Shown here one piece after another: positions 1 to 8,180 of a DNA stretch of 64,000 nt (position 1 is its first letter; each line of letters begins with the position of its first letter). Origin of the DNA: Candidatus Fusicatenibacter intestinigallinarum. Lineage in GTDB: Bacteria; Bacillota; Clostridia; Lachnospirales; Lachnospiraceae. Both the position numbers and the translations under genes were made by a program. Location: the NCBI GenBank assembly GCA_019119555.1, contig DWWU01000003.1:1-64000 (forward strand). The letters are read 5' to 3'. Below the pieces are notes generated by a model. The model ran no database searches and had not been told where the DNA came from. It saw nothing but the letters and a program-made list of their open reading frames with translations.

Positions 1-556
1 AAGGAAGCTGGATGTGGGGAACCTACTAACCCACGGGCAAACCTCTGGTCTGACGGACAGAAACCGCATAGAAGGCTGTACATGAGGGTAAGTCTGCGAC
101 ACAAGACGAAGCCCGATAGCTACACGGAATCTATCCCCACTATTAGCAAATGTATATCTGAATGAATTCGATTGGGAGTTCCACAGACGGGGCGTACCGT
201 GTATCCGTTATGCAGACGATATTGTGCTGCTGGCGAAAAGTGAACGGGCCGCAGAACGACTGCTGGAATCCAGCACGAAGTACCTGGAGGAAACGCTGAA
301 GCTGAAAGGGAACCGGGAAAAGAGCCGGACGGTCAGTGTATTCGCGATCCGAAATTTTAAGTTTCCTGGCTTTTGTTTTGGGAAGAACGGAAAAGGAATT
401 TATATCCGAACCCATGGGAAGTCATGGAAGAAAGCCAAGGATAAACCCACTTCGCCAGCTATCAGTCTGTGCACGTCAACTATTGAAACCGCCGTGTACC
501 GAACGGTACGCACGGTGGTGTGAGAGGACGGCGGCTAATCACCGCCTCCTACTCGA
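1..556 (+). mobile_element. Group II intron remnant, internally deleted
   Basis: The first ~130 bases read like the 5' non-coding RNA part of a bacterial group II intron; the 5' boundary lies left of the window. A fragment of the intron reverse transcriptase follows. Positions ~487-556 look like domains V and VI: a hairpin around GTACCGAACGGTAC, then GGCGG..CCGCC and the 3' end TCCTACTCGAT. Most of the encoded protein is missing, so the intron cannot code for its own mobility. Its 3' end abuts the stop codon of the convergent MATE gene. The exact 3' splice point is inferred, not shown. Confidence 0.8.
128..523 (+). pseudogene. Group II intron reverse transcriptase/maturase fragment
   Basis: An open frame runs from about 128. 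It contains SPLLANVYLNEFD, then RYADDIVLLAKS with the polymerase-site YADD at ~206-217, then a maturase-like stretch ending in GKSWKKAKDK. The frame has no start codon: RT blocks upstream of SPLL have been replaced by intron RNA sequence. After KDK the expected LRQL continuation appears in another frame, so there is a frameshift at ~450. The X and endonuclease parts are absent because the sequence goes straight into domain V. This is a non-functional remnant with two deletions and one frameshift. Confidence 0.85.
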
Positions 557-558
557 TT

Positions 559-1893
559 TCAGGGCAGCAATCGTTTCCTCCGAAACAGGTAATAGAGAAT
601 GCCCACTGCGTCAGCCAGAAACCATCCGATCGGTACCGCCCACCAGATGCCGATGACGCCGATGGAAGGAACGGCGGACAGGAGATATGCGAGAATTACC
701 CGTGTTCCAAGAGAAATCACAGTCAGAACCACGGACATTCCCGGTCTGCCCACGGCGCGGTACAGGCCGTACAGAAGGAACAGACAGCCGATTCCGCAGT
801 AAAACGCGCCTTCAATATGCAGATACCGGATGCCTTCCGCGATAATTTCTGTCTCCTCCGCGTGGACAAACAGCAGCATCAGCGGCCGGGAGAAAATCCA
901 TACGATTGCCGACAGAAGGATCGAAAAAAGAACGGAGACCGTCACTGCGCCTTTCAGCCCGGTCTGGATGCGGTCTTTTTTCTTTGCACCGTAATTCTGG
1001 GCGATAAACGTGGAAAATGCGTTGCCAAAGTCCTGTACCGGAAGATAGGCGAAGGCGTCGATTTTCACCGCCGCCGCGAAAGCGGCCATAATTGTGGTTC
1101 CGAAGCTGTTTACAAGCCCCTGGACCATCAGGATTCCGAGATTCATCACAGACTGCTGTACACAGGTCAGCATGGAAAACCCGGCGATTTCCCGCAGTGT
1201 TTCCTTCCGGATCCGCAGGTGAGCCCTGCCTGGCCGCAGGGAGGGAAAGCGGACCCATGTGTATATGCCGAGCCCCACGCCGGAGACATACTGGGAGATC
1301 ACTGTGGCTTCTGCGGCTCCGGCAACGCCTCGGTGAAGACCGACGACGAACCAGAGGTCCAGCCCGATGTTCAGGATCGCCGAGACAGCCAGGAAAATCA
1401 GAGGCGTGATGGAATTTCCCACAGCGCGCAGCAGGGAAGCAAAATAGTTATAGAGAAAGGTGGCTGCGATTCCGCAGAAGATAACAAGAAGATATTCTCG
1501 CATCAGCTCCCAGATTTCATCGGGAACCCGCAGAAACAGCAGAATCTGGTCGATAAACAGAAAGACAGCCAGATTGAGCAGGAGGGTAAGGCCTGCAGTG
1601 AGAAGAAACGCCGCGCAGATTCCTTCCTTCAGCCGGTCTTCTTCCTTTTCCCCGAAGCGGATGGAAAAGACGGCGCCGCTTCCCATGCACAGCCCCAGGA
1701 GAATCGATGTGAGAAATGTCATAAGCGTAAACGCCGAGCCCACGGCGGCCAGGGCGTCGGAACCGAGAAACTGTCCCACGATCAGCGTGTCCGCCACATT
1801 ATAGCATTGCTGCAGAAGGTTGCCCAGAATCATTGGAACCGCAAAAAGCAGCATGGATTTCATTACAGGTCCTTTTGTCAGATCACCGTTCAT
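559..1893 (-). CDS. MATE family efflux transporter
   Basis: This 444-residue polytopic membrane protein has about 12 hydrophobic segments and the two-repeat arrangement of the MATE family, such as the N-terminal PMILGNLLQQCYNVADTLIV and the matching motif in the second half. MATE proteins export cationic drugs or metabolites using Na+ or H+ gradients; the substrate here is unknown. The length is normal for the family. It is transcribed towards the intron remnant, whose 3' end is only a few bases beyond the stop codon. It is one of four MATE genes in the window and is divergent from the Lrp-type regulator, which may control it. Confidence 0.93.
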   Translation of the reverse strand: MNGDLTKGPVMKSMLLFAVPMILGNLLQQCYNVADTLIVGQFLGSDALAAVGSAFTLMTFLTSILLGLCMGSGAVFSIRFGEKEEDRLKEGICAAFLLTAGLTLLLNLAVFLFIDQILLFLRVPDEIWELMREYLLVIFCGIAATFLYNYFASLLRAVGNSITPLIFLAVSAILNIGLDLWFVVGLHRGVAGAAEATVISQYVSGVGLGIYTWVRFPSLRPGRAHLRIRKETLREIAGFSMLTCVQQSVMNLGILMVQGLVNSFGTTIMAAFAAAVKIDAFAYLPVQDFGNAFSTFIAQNYGAKKKDRIQTGLKGAVTVSVLFSILLSAIVWIFSRPLMLLFVHAEETEIIAEGIRYLHIEGAFYCGIGCLFLLYGLYRAVGRPGMSVVLTVISLGTRVILAYLLSAVPSIGVIGIWWAVPIGWFLADAVGILYYLFRRKRLLP

Positions 1894-2001
1894 TGTCCCT
1901 CCTCACTTTCTAAACGAAACTTATAACTTACGTTATGAAAGCAATTATAGTGCAGTACTGTCGGCAAGTCAATAGTTAAGAGGGAAAACTTCATCGCTGG
2001 T

Positions 2002-2040
2002 GCTGCAGTTCCGCCAGGTCTGAGCATTTCATGCACAAAC
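2002..2040 (+). repeat. Half palindrome joined to a GCATTTC-type motif
   Basis: The left half of the 28-bp palindrome (GCAGTTCCGCC) runs into AGGTCTGAGCATTTCATGCAC instead of a right arm. A closely similar junction occurs at 5856-5893: about 29 of 36 aligned bases agree. It lies in the divergent promoter region between the MATE and Lrp genes. Confidence 0.5.
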
Positions 2041-2079
2041 GGTGTGCAATCTTTTGTGGTTGGCATATCAGGATTGTGT

Positions 2080-2085
2080 TATAAT
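2080..2085 (+). promoter_or_regulatory. Extended -10 box for the Lrp/AsnC gene
   Basis: TATAAT is preceded by TGT, an extended -10 element, 50 bases before the ATG. No consensus -35 box is found at 17 bases; the nearest candidate, TTGGCA, is only 14 bases away. Confidence 0.5.
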
Positions 2086-2135
2086 AAAACCGCTGAATCA
2101 GAACAGCAGGTGCAAGGAAAAGTGAGGTAACGAAT

Positions 2136-2594
2136 ATGTTTCTGGAAGGACTGGATAAACTGGATCAGAAGATTCTCAGACTTCTTGTTGAAAATGCAAG
2201 GATGTCCTACTCGGAGATCGGAGAGAGAGTCGGCGTTTCCAGAGTCGCTGTGAAGGCACGGATTCAGGCGTTGGAGCAGCGAGGAGTGATTGAGGAATAC
2301 ACGACGATTATTAATCCCCAGAAAATCAACGGTGCGGTGTCCTGTTACTTTGAACTGGAATTTTCTCCGGAGACCTTTGCGCAGGCGGCAAGCCTGCTGA
2401 AAGAGAACGAAACGGTGACGCAGATCTATCGGGTGACGGGGAAAAACAAACTTCATGTTCATGCGGTGGCGGCTTCCAGTGAGGAAATGGAACGGCTGAT
2501 TCGCGAGGTAATTGATCCGCTGCCCGGGATGACGGAATGCAGTTGCAACATGATCCTGTCCCGTATCAAGGACATTAAAGGACTGAGACTGTAG
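2136..2594 (+). CDS. Lrp/AsnC family transcriptional regulator
   Basis: The 152-residue length fits the family. An N-terminal winged helix-turn-helix (about residues 5-60, with MSYSEIGERVGVSRVAVKAR as the recognition region) is followed by the RAM/AsnC ligand-binding fold (about 65-150). Such proteins form octamers and regulate amino-acid or transport genes according to a bound amino acid. A weak purine-rich site, AGTGAGG, precedes the ATG. The divergent MATE gene is a plausible target, as is the gene itself. The ligand cannot be read from the sequence. Confidence 0.92.
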   Translation: MFLEGLDKLDQKILRLLVENARMSYSEIGERVGVSRVAVKARIQALEQRGVIEEYTTIINPQKINGAVSCYFELEFSPETFAQAASLLKENETVTQIYRVTGKNKLHVHAVAASSEEMERLIREVIDPLPGMTECSCNMILSRIKDIKGLRL

Positions 2595-2616
2595 CGCATG
2601 TTGGAACAATTATGCC

Positions 2617-2636
2617 GTAGCCGTTCAGCTGGCGGA
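2617..2636 (+). repeat. Truncated copy of the 28-bp palindrome
   Basis: GTAGCCGTTCAGCTGGCGGA matches palindrome positions 1-20. The right arm is missing and is replaced by coding sequence of the truncated dehydrogenase. It begins 23 bases after the Lrp stop codon. Confidence 0.7.
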
Positions 2637-3276
2637 CTATGAGGCGAAAGGGATCGACGCAAAAGGGTACCTGTGCGATGTGACAGATGAAACGCAGGTG
2701 CAGAAGATGGTTGCGGATATTGAGAAGGAGCTGGGTGTGATCGACATCCTGGTGAATAACGCGGGAATCATCCGAAGAATTCCGATGACGGAAATGAGCG
2801 CGGAGGAGTTCCGGGAAGTGATCGATATCGATCTGAACGCGCCGTTTCTTGTGTCCAAAACGGTTTTGCCGGGGATGATAGAAAAAGGACATGGAAAAAT
2901 CATCAATATCTGTTCAATGATGAGCGAGCTGGGACGTGAAACGGTTTCCGCTTACGCGGCGGCCAAAGGGGGACTGAAGATGCTGACGAAAAATATTGCA
3001 TCAGAGTATGGCGGGTACAATATCCAGTGCAACGGTCTCGGTCCGGGTTACATTGCCACGCCGCAGACGGCGCCGCTCCGGGAGCGCCAGCCGGACGGAG
3101 GAAGACATCCGTTCGACCAGTTTATCGTGTCAAAGACACCGCAGGCACGCTGGGGAACGCCGGAGGATCTGATGGGACCGGCGGTATTTCTTGCATCTGA
3201 TGCGTCGAATTTTGTCAACGGACAGATCCTGTATGTGGACGGAGGAATTCTGGCGTATATCGGAAAACAGCCGTAA
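2635..3276 (+). pseudogene. 5'-truncated SDR oxidoreductase (gluconate 5-dehydrogenase type)
   Basis: The frame encodes the C-terminal three quarters of a short-chain dehydrogenase of the gluconate-5-dehydrogenase/2-deoxygluconate dehydrogenase group. Visible are DVTDE, the structural NNAG motif, the catalytic serine region (ICSMMS) and the YAAAK active-site Tyr/Lys. The first ~60 residues with the Rossmann GxxxGxG nucleotide-binding loop are missing. Homologous sequence begins at DYEAKG (2635), directly against a truncated palindrome copy. The first possible start is GTG at 2680 (198 residues), which still lacks the cofactor loop, so the product is probably inactive. The isomerase that follows suggests an original role in sugar-acid catabolism. 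Confidence 0.8.
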
Positions 3277-3367
3277 AAAATGAAGGGAATCCGGAAAACG
3301 GATGATGCTGCAGCCGTTCAGGAGACGGAACGGCTGCGAAAATAAATAAAGAGAGGAAACGAAGAGA

Positions 3368-4006
3368 ATGAGAATTGCATTGATTAACGAAAACAGCCAG
3401 GCGGCGAAAAATGAGATGATCTGCAGTACGCTGGAAAAGGTTGTGAAACCGATGGGCCATGAGGTGCGCAATTATGGAATGTATTCCGCCGACGATGCGT
3501 GCCAGCTGACTTATGTACAGGTGGGAATTCTTGCGGCGGTGCTGCTGAACTCCGGCGCGGCAGATTATGTGATTACCGGATGCGGAACCGGCGAGGGAGC
3601 AATGCTGGCCTGCAACTCTTTCCCCGGTGTGATCTGCGGCCATGTGGCAAATCCGCTGGACGCATACACGTTTGCGCAGATCAACGACGGGAATGCGATT
3701 TCCATTCCGTTTGCACTGGGCTTTGGCTGGGGCGGAGAACTGAATCTGGAGTATATTTTTGAGAAGCTTTTCTGTGAAGAGAGCGGACAGGGATATCCGA
3801 AGGAGCGCGCGGTTCCGGAGCAGAGAAACAAGAGGATTCTGGATGAAGTGAAGGCGTCTGCCTACCGTCCGCTTCCGGAGATTCTGAAGGATCTGGACCG
3901 TGATCTGGTCAGAGGAGCGCTCGGAGGGGAAAAATTCCGGGAGCTGTTCTTTGCAGACTGTAAATGCGAGGAGATTGCGGCCGCAGTCAGAGAGATTCTG
4001 GGCTGA
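3368..4006 (+). CDS. RpiB/LacA/LacB family sugar-phosphate isomerase
   Basis: The protein has 212 residues. It has the RpiB-type N-terminus (MRIALINENSQ) and the active-site segment DYVITGCGTGEGAMLACN, in which the Cys of GCGTGEG (about residue 72) corresponds to the proton-transfer cysteine of RpiB/LacAB enzymes. It is longer than classic RpiB (~150), with a C-terminal helical extension typical of a Clostridia subgroup. GAGAGGAAACGAAGA precedes the ATG. It lies 91 bases after the truncated dehydrogenase and probably belonged to the same sugar- or uronic-acid operon. The natural substrate is uncertain. Confidence 0.85.
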   Translation: MRIALINENSQAAKNEMICSTLEKVVKPMGHEVRNYGMYSADDACQLTYVQVGILAAVLLNSGAADYVITGCGTGEGAMLACNSFPGVICGHVANPLDAYTFAQINDGNAISIPFALGFGWGGELNLEYIFEKLFCEESGQGYPKERAVPEQRNKRILDEVKASAYRPLPEILKDLDRDLVRGALGGEKFRELFFADCKCEEIAAAVREILG

Positions 4007-4060
4007 AAATTCAAAGAAAATTTATCGGAATCGCCGCAGGGTGCGGGAAACGGAAAAAGA

Positions 4061-4118
4061 AAAGAGGAACCGTTGTTCCACAGATTATTCTCCATCTGTG
4101 GAACAACGGTTCCTCTTT
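4061..4118 (+). terminator. Intrinsic terminator after the isomerase gene
   Basis: A perfect 25-bp inverted repeat (4061-4085 and 4094-4118) with an 8-base loop ends in TCTTTT. It sits 55 bases after the isomerase stop. The left arm starts with AAAGAGG, so it can also act for the convergent DUF1846 gene. Confidence 0.85.
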
Positions 4119-4160
4119 TGCTGCCGCTCAGGCAGACCCTCACATGTCCTGCACAGACTA

Positions 4161-4290
4161 TGTGAGAACATGACGCCTTTCGGCATCCGTTTATCCGGTC
4201 CACCGGTCCTGGGAAAATGATGATGTCTTCCGGCATTTGCTCACCGGTCGTGTGAGAATTTACATCCTCGGACATCCGTTCACCGGAACG
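4161..4290. repeat. Three degenerate ~41-49-bp tandem units
   Basis: Units beginning at 4161, 4210 and 4251 share TGTGAGAA (or TGGGAAAA), a variable middle, CGGCATCCG or similar, and a terminal CACCGG. Identity is roughly two thirds by eye. They occupy the spacer between two convergent genes. No reading frame or known element explains them. Confidence 0.45.
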
Positions 4291-4300
4291 CCCGTATGAT

Positions 4301-5791
4301 TCAGAATTTCGGTTCGCAGGTCACATCGCAGCCCAGGCGCTGGAAGGTTTTCCGGTCTACCTCAGAGAGCATGACGGAAGAATGCACCTGGCATTTGTGA
4401 AGTTTCGGAAGCTGGGCCAGCGCCAGTTTGGCGTCCTCGCTGTCAGCTGCGGTTGCGGACAGGGCGATCAGGATTTCGTCTGTGTGCAGACGGGGATTCT
4501 TGCTGCCGAGATATCTGGTCTTGAGGAGCTGAATCGGTTCAATTGCGGACGGCGAGATGATATGCCTGTCATGATCGATGCCCGCAAGTTGTTTCAGCGC
4601 GTTCAGGAGAAGGGCCGCGCAGGCGCCCAGAAGGTCTCCGGTCTTTCCGGTGATTACTTTTCCGTCGGGAAGCTCCATCGCCGCAGCCGGCGCTCCGGTT
4701 GTCTCTGCGCGCACAAGCGCCGGGGAGACGGTGCTCCGGTCGGTGGCGGTGATGTGTTCCTGTTTCATCAGGAGCTCAATCTTGAACGCTTCTTCCTCGG
4801 TGCGGGAACCGTCGGCGATGCCGTCAACCGCCTGGTAGTAGCGGCGGATGATTTCCTGGCGGGATGCTTCCCGGCAGACTTCGTCGTCAATGATGCAGTT
4901 TCCCGCCATATTTACGCCCATATCCGTCGGGGACTTGTACGGACTCTCGCCGAAGATCTGCTCGAAGATCGCGTTGAGTACCGGAAAGATTTCCACATCA
5001 CGGTTATAATTGACGGTAGTTTTTCCGTAGGCTTCCAGATGGAACGGATCGATCATATTGATATCGTTCAGATCGGCAGTCGCCGCCTCGTAGGCCAGGT
5101 TGACCGGATGCTTCAGCGGAAGGTTCCAGATCGGGAAAGTTTCAAATTTTGCGTATCCCGCGTGAACGCCCCGTTTGTGTTCATGGTAAAGCTGGGACAG
5201 GCAGGTCGCCATTTTTCCGCTTCCCGGGCCGGGTGCGGTCACTACGACCAGCGGCCGGGTGGTTTCGATATAATCATTTTTTCCGTAGCCTTCATCGCTG
5301 ACGATCAGAGGCACGTTGCCCGGATAGCCCGGAATATAGTAGAGAATATATACTTTGATTCCAAGATTTTCCAGACGTTTTTTGAACATGACTGCACTGT
5401 GCTGTCCGGAGAACTGAGTGATTACGACACTGCCCACATAGAGGCCTTTTCCCCGGAATTCATCAATCAGGCGGAGTACATCGCTGTCGTAGGTGATTCC
5501 AAGATCCCCGCGCACTTTGTTCTTCTCGATAGCGTCCGCGCTGATGGCGATGACAATCTCAGCCTGATCTGCAAGCTGTATCAGCATACGCAGTTTGCTG
5601 TCCGGAGCGAAGCCGGGCAGAACCCTGGAGGCGTGATAGTCGTCAAACAGTTTGCCGCCGAATTCCAGGTACAGCTTGTTGTCAAACTGGTTGATCCGTT
5701 CGCGAATATGCTCGGACTGCATTTTCAGATATTTTTCGTTGTCAAATCCTATCTTATTTATGGCTTTGTTCTCCTTTTCTGTTATTTCCAC
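4301..5791 (-). CDS. DUF1846 domain-containing protein
   Basis: At 496 residues this matches the full-length DUF1846 (UPF0371) family, which is widespread in Firmicutes and has known structures but no settled biochemical function. Visible features are the N-terminal IGFDNEKYLKMQSEHIRERI, a central TAPGPGSGKMATCLSQLYHE segment resembling a phosphate-binding loop, and a conserved C-terminal domain. The ATG is preceded by AAAAGGAGAA on the minus strand. The gene stands alone and converges on the isomerase. Confidence 0.92.
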   Translation of the reverse strand: MEITEKENKAINKIGFDNEKYLKMQSEHIRERINQFDNKLYLEFGGKLFDDYHASRVLPGFAPDSKLRMLIQLADQAEIVIAISADAIEKNKVRGDLGITYDSDVLRLIDEFRGKGLYVGSVVITQFSGQHSAVMFKKRLENLGIKVYILYYIPGYPGNVPLIVSDEGYGKNDYIETTRPLVVVTAPGPGSGKMATCLSQLYHEHKRGVHAGYAKFETFPIWNLPLKHPVNLAYEAATADLNDINMIDPFHLEAYGKTTVNYNRDVEIFPVLNAIFEQIFGESPYKSPTDMGVNMAGNCIIDDEVCREASRQEIIRRYYQAVDGIADGSRTEEEAFKIELLMKQEHITATDRSTVSPALVRAETTGAPAAAMELPDGKVITGKTGDLLGACAALLLNALKQLAGIDHDRHIISPSAIEPIQLLKTRYLGSKNPRLHTDEILIALSATAADSEDAKLALAQLPKLHKCQVHSSVMLSEVDRKTFQRLGCDVTCEPKF

Positions 5792-5855
5792 TTATAGTAT
5801 ACGAGCCGGAACTGCGCCAGGCAAGAGTTTTTTTCGTCTGCAGCGCTGGGAATTC

Positions 5856-5893
5856 GTAACTGTTCCGCCGGGTCCGGGCATTTCCTGCACAGA
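5856..5893 (+). repeat. Half palindrome joined to a GCATTTC-type motif
   Basis: GTAACTGTTCCGCC, a left half of the 28-bp palindrome, continues into GGGTCCGGGCATTTCCTGCAC. It parallels the copy at 2002-2040. It lies upstream of the iron-transport promoter. Confidence 0.5.
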
Positions 5894-5975
5894 CCGCGGG
5901 AAAGAAGAGTGCCTGGGGCATCCGGCCCATCGCGAAGTGATTTTCGAGGGCAGGGAGAAAAAAATGAAAAAGTGC

Positions 5976-6005
5976 TTGCTTTTCTGAAAACAGTCATGTT
6001 ATAAT
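5976..6005 (+). promoter_or_regulatory. Promoter of the iron-siderophore operon
   Basis: TTGCTT (5976-5981) and TATAAT (6000-6005) are separated by 18 bases, 137 bases upstream of the first permease gene. The first dyad operator begins 10 bases after the -10 box, where a bound repressor would block initiation. Confidence 0.7.
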
Positions 6006-6015
6006 CACGTGGCAA

Positions 6016-6031
6016 GTTAGTGGTAGCTAAC
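6016..6031. promoter_or_regulatory. Dyad operator GTTAG-N6-CTAAC, copy 1
   Basis: GTTAG TGGTAG CTAAC lies just downstream of the -10 box. Its TTAG..CTAA half-sites resemble operators of the DtxR/IdeR/MntR metalloregulators. An identical half-site pair with the same 6-base spacer occurs at 6097-6112. Assignment to a DtxR-type iron repressor is inferred from the shape and the downstream iron genes. Confidence 0.6.
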
Positions 6032-6047
6032 GTGGCGTGTATAAGCC

Positions 6048-6090
6048 ATACATACTCCGATTCTGAGGTATGTGTGACTTTTTTCTTATC
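6048..6090 (+). terminator. Leader hairpin between the two operator copies
   Basis: CATACATACTC and GAGGTATGTGTG form an imperfect stem followed by ACTTTTTTCTT. It lies in the untranslated leader of the iron operon and may act as an attenuator or a small terminator. Confidence 0.4.
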
Positions 6091-6096
6091 TTAAAG

Positions 6097-6112
6097 GTTA
6101 GTGCTGCCTAAC
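6097..6112. promoter_or_regulatory. Dyad operator GTTAG-N6-CTAAC, copy 2
   Basis: GTTAG TGCTGC CTAAC repeats the half-sites of copy 1, 81 bases downstream and 30 bases before the start codon. Two well-separated identical dyads suggest cooperative or looping repression. Confidence 0.6.
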
Positions 6113-6141
6113 TTTTCGCTGATACGAAAGGAGGTATCTGT

Positions 6142-7185
6142 GTGAAAGGGAAGCTTATGACAGGATTGCTTGCGGTCATACTTCTGATTCTTTCGGTCTG
6201 GTCGCTGTTTGTGGGCGTGATCGACATTAATGTGGCGTCTCTGATGAACGGCAGTCTGGAACAGTGGGAAATTTTTCTGGTTTCCCGGCTTCCGCGCCTG
6301 CTGGCGATTCTCTGCACTGGCGTGGGAATGAGCGTTGCCGGGCTGATTATGCAGCAGCTGTGCATGAACAAGTTTGTATCGCCGACCACCGGGGCGACGA
6401 TTTCTTCCGCACAGTTCGGCATCTTGCTGGCGCTCTTGTTTATGCCGGATTCCACATTGTGGGGACGGGCAATTTTCGCATTCGCTGCTGCGGTCGCCGG
6501 AACCTGGCTGTTTGTCTGGTTTATCCAGAAAATCCAGTTTAAGGATGTGGTCATGGTGCCGCTGGTGGGAATTATGTTCGGCAATGTGATCGGAGGGATC
6601 ACCAACTATCTGGCGTACCGGTACGAGATGACACAGGCCCTGTCATCCTGGCTGGTGGGACATTTTTCTCTCGTCCTGAGAGGAAGATACGAGATTGTGT
6701 ATCTGGTGGTGCCGCTGGTGATTCTGGCGTTTGTGTTTGCCAATCATTTTAATATTGTGGGCATGGGAAAGGACTTTTCGAAAAACCTTGGCGTTCCGTA
6801 CAATGTAGTCCTGTTTATGGGGCTGACGATTGCGGCGATGATCACGGCTTCTGTGGTTGTCGTGGTGGGATCCATTTCCTATATAGGCCTGATTGTGCCA
6901 AATGTCGTCGCCATGTTCAAGGGGGATAAGATTCGCGGAACGCTGGTGGACACCGCGTTGTTTGGAGCGATCTTTGTCCTGGTATGCGATATGATCGGAA
7001 GGGTGGTGATCGCGCCCTACGAACTCCCGATCGAGCTGATCGTGGGAATTCTGGGAAGTATTCTGTTTGTCGGGCTTCTTCTGTACCGCCTGAAAAACGG
7101 ACGCAGAGCGGTCCGGCTCCCGGCGGCAGGGACATCCGGGTGCGGCAGTGCCGTTTCCAGCCTGGACGGAGGTGAAGAGACATGA
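6142..7185 (+). CDS. Iron-chelate ABC transporter permease, FecCD family (first)
   Basis: The 347-residue inner-membrane protein has about nine hydrophobic segments and the FecCD/BtuC fold. It carries RLPRLLAILCTGVGMSVAGLIMQ near the N-terminus and SYIGLIVPNVV near the cytoplasmic coupling region. A GTG start is chosen because AAAGGAGG ends eight bases before it. It forms a heterodimeric channel with the next gene, whose ATG overlaps this stop by four bases. It is most like the FatD/CeuB group that imports ferric siderophores. The C-terminal ~25 residues are polar and variable. Confidence 0.92.
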   Translation: MKGKLMTGLLAVILLILSVWSLFVGVIDINVASLMNGSLEQWEIFLVSRLPRLLAILCTGVGMSVAGLIMQQLCMNKFVSPTTGATISSAQFGILLALLFMPDSTLWGRAIFAFAAAVAGTWLFVWFIQKIQFKDVVMVPLVGIMFGNVIGGITNYLAYRYEMTQALSSWLVGHFSLVLRGRYEIVYLVVPLVILAFVFANHFNIVGMGKDFSKNLGVPYNVVLFMGLTIAAMITASVVVVVGSISYIGLIVPNVVAMFKGDKIRGTLVDTALFGAIFVLVCDMIGRVVIAPYELPIELIVGILGSILFVGLLLYRLKNGRRAVRLPAAGTSGCGSAVSSLDGGEET

Positions 7186-8159
7186 ATACAGCGGCTTACC
7201 GGAAAAATATCCGCAGACTTCTGATTATGGTTGTCCTGGCCGCGCTGGCGGCGGCCGCTTATATGCTGGTGGAAGTGAATTTTGAGAACCAGAAGCTTTT
7301 TGCATACGCAATGAAAATCCGGACGCCGAAACTGATCGCCATGCTGATCACAGCCTTTGCCATCGGAGGCGCATCTATTGTGTTTCAGTCTGTGATCAAC
7401 AATACCATCGTTACGCCGTGTCTTCTGGGGATGAATTCTCTGTACACGCTGATTCACACGGCGATTGTGTTTTTTTCCGGTGCGGGAAGCCTGCTGGCGA
7501 CCAATGCGAATCTGGCGTTCGCCGCGGACCTGGTTCTGATGGGAGCCGTGGCAACGGTGGTCTACAGCTATCTGTTCAAGAAGACGAAACACAATGTGCT
7601 GTATGTGCTGCTGATCGGAACTGTGCTTTCCTCGTTTTTTTCCAGTATCCAGACCACTCTGACACGGGTGATGGATCCCAACGAGTATGACAGCCTGCTC
7701 GCCACGCTTGTGGCCAGTTTCAGCAATATCAACTCGGAGATTATTGTGTTTTCCATTGTGGTTCTTGGGGCGGTGATTTTTTTCCTGCGAAAGGATCTGG
7801 CGCTTCTGAATGTGATTACGCTCGGCAGGGAGCAGGCGATCAATCTTGGTGTGGATTATGACCGGACCATCCGCCGTCTGCTTCTGGGAGTGACGCTCTG
7901 TATCGCCGTGGCGACCGCCATGGTCGGACCGATTTCATTCCTGGGACTTATTATCGCCAATCTGTCCCGCCAGCTTCTGAAGACATTCCGCCACAGCCAG
8001 CTGATTGTGGGATCGGCGCTGTTCGGAATGATCGTGCTGGTGGGAGGTCAGCTGATCATGGAGCATGTGTTTGCTTATGCGATTCCGGTCAGTGTGTTTA
8101 TCATGGTGGGAGGAGGGATTTATTTCCTTTATCTCCTGCTGGCAAACCGGAAGGTGTGA
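7182..8159 (+). CDS. Iron-chelate ABC transporter permease, FecCD family (second)
   Basis: The 325-residue protein has multiple membrane segments and the FecCD signature, with RTPKLIAMLITAFAIGGAS near the N-terminus and GPISFLGLIIANLSRQL at the ATPase-coupling region. It corresponds to FatC/CeuC. Translation is probably coupled to the preceding permease through the ATGA overlap. Together they form the membrane channel of a ferric-siderophore importer. Confidence 0.92.
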   Translation: MNTAAYRKNIRRLLIMVVLAALAAAAYMLVEVNFENQKLFAYAMKIRTPKLIAMLITAFAIGGASIVFQSVINNTIVTPCLLGMNSLYTLIHTAIVFFSGAGSLLATNANLAFAADLVLMGAVATVVYSYLFKKTKHNVLYVLLIGTVLSSFFSSIQTTLTRVMDPNEYDSLLATLVASFSNINSEIIVFSIVVLGAVIFFLRKDLALLNVITLGREQAINLGVDYDRTIRRLLLGVTLCIAVATAMVGPISFLGLIIANLSRQLLKTFRHSQLIVGSALFGMIVLVGGQLIMEHVFAYAIPVSVFIMVGGGIYFLYLLLANRKV

Positions 8160-8180
8160 GCACCGGAAAAGGAGAGAGCA

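Noticed and set aside
559..1893. Intron insertion truncating the MATE gene
   Set aside because: The stop codon appears to lie in exon sequence just outside the intron 3' end, and the protein has normal length.
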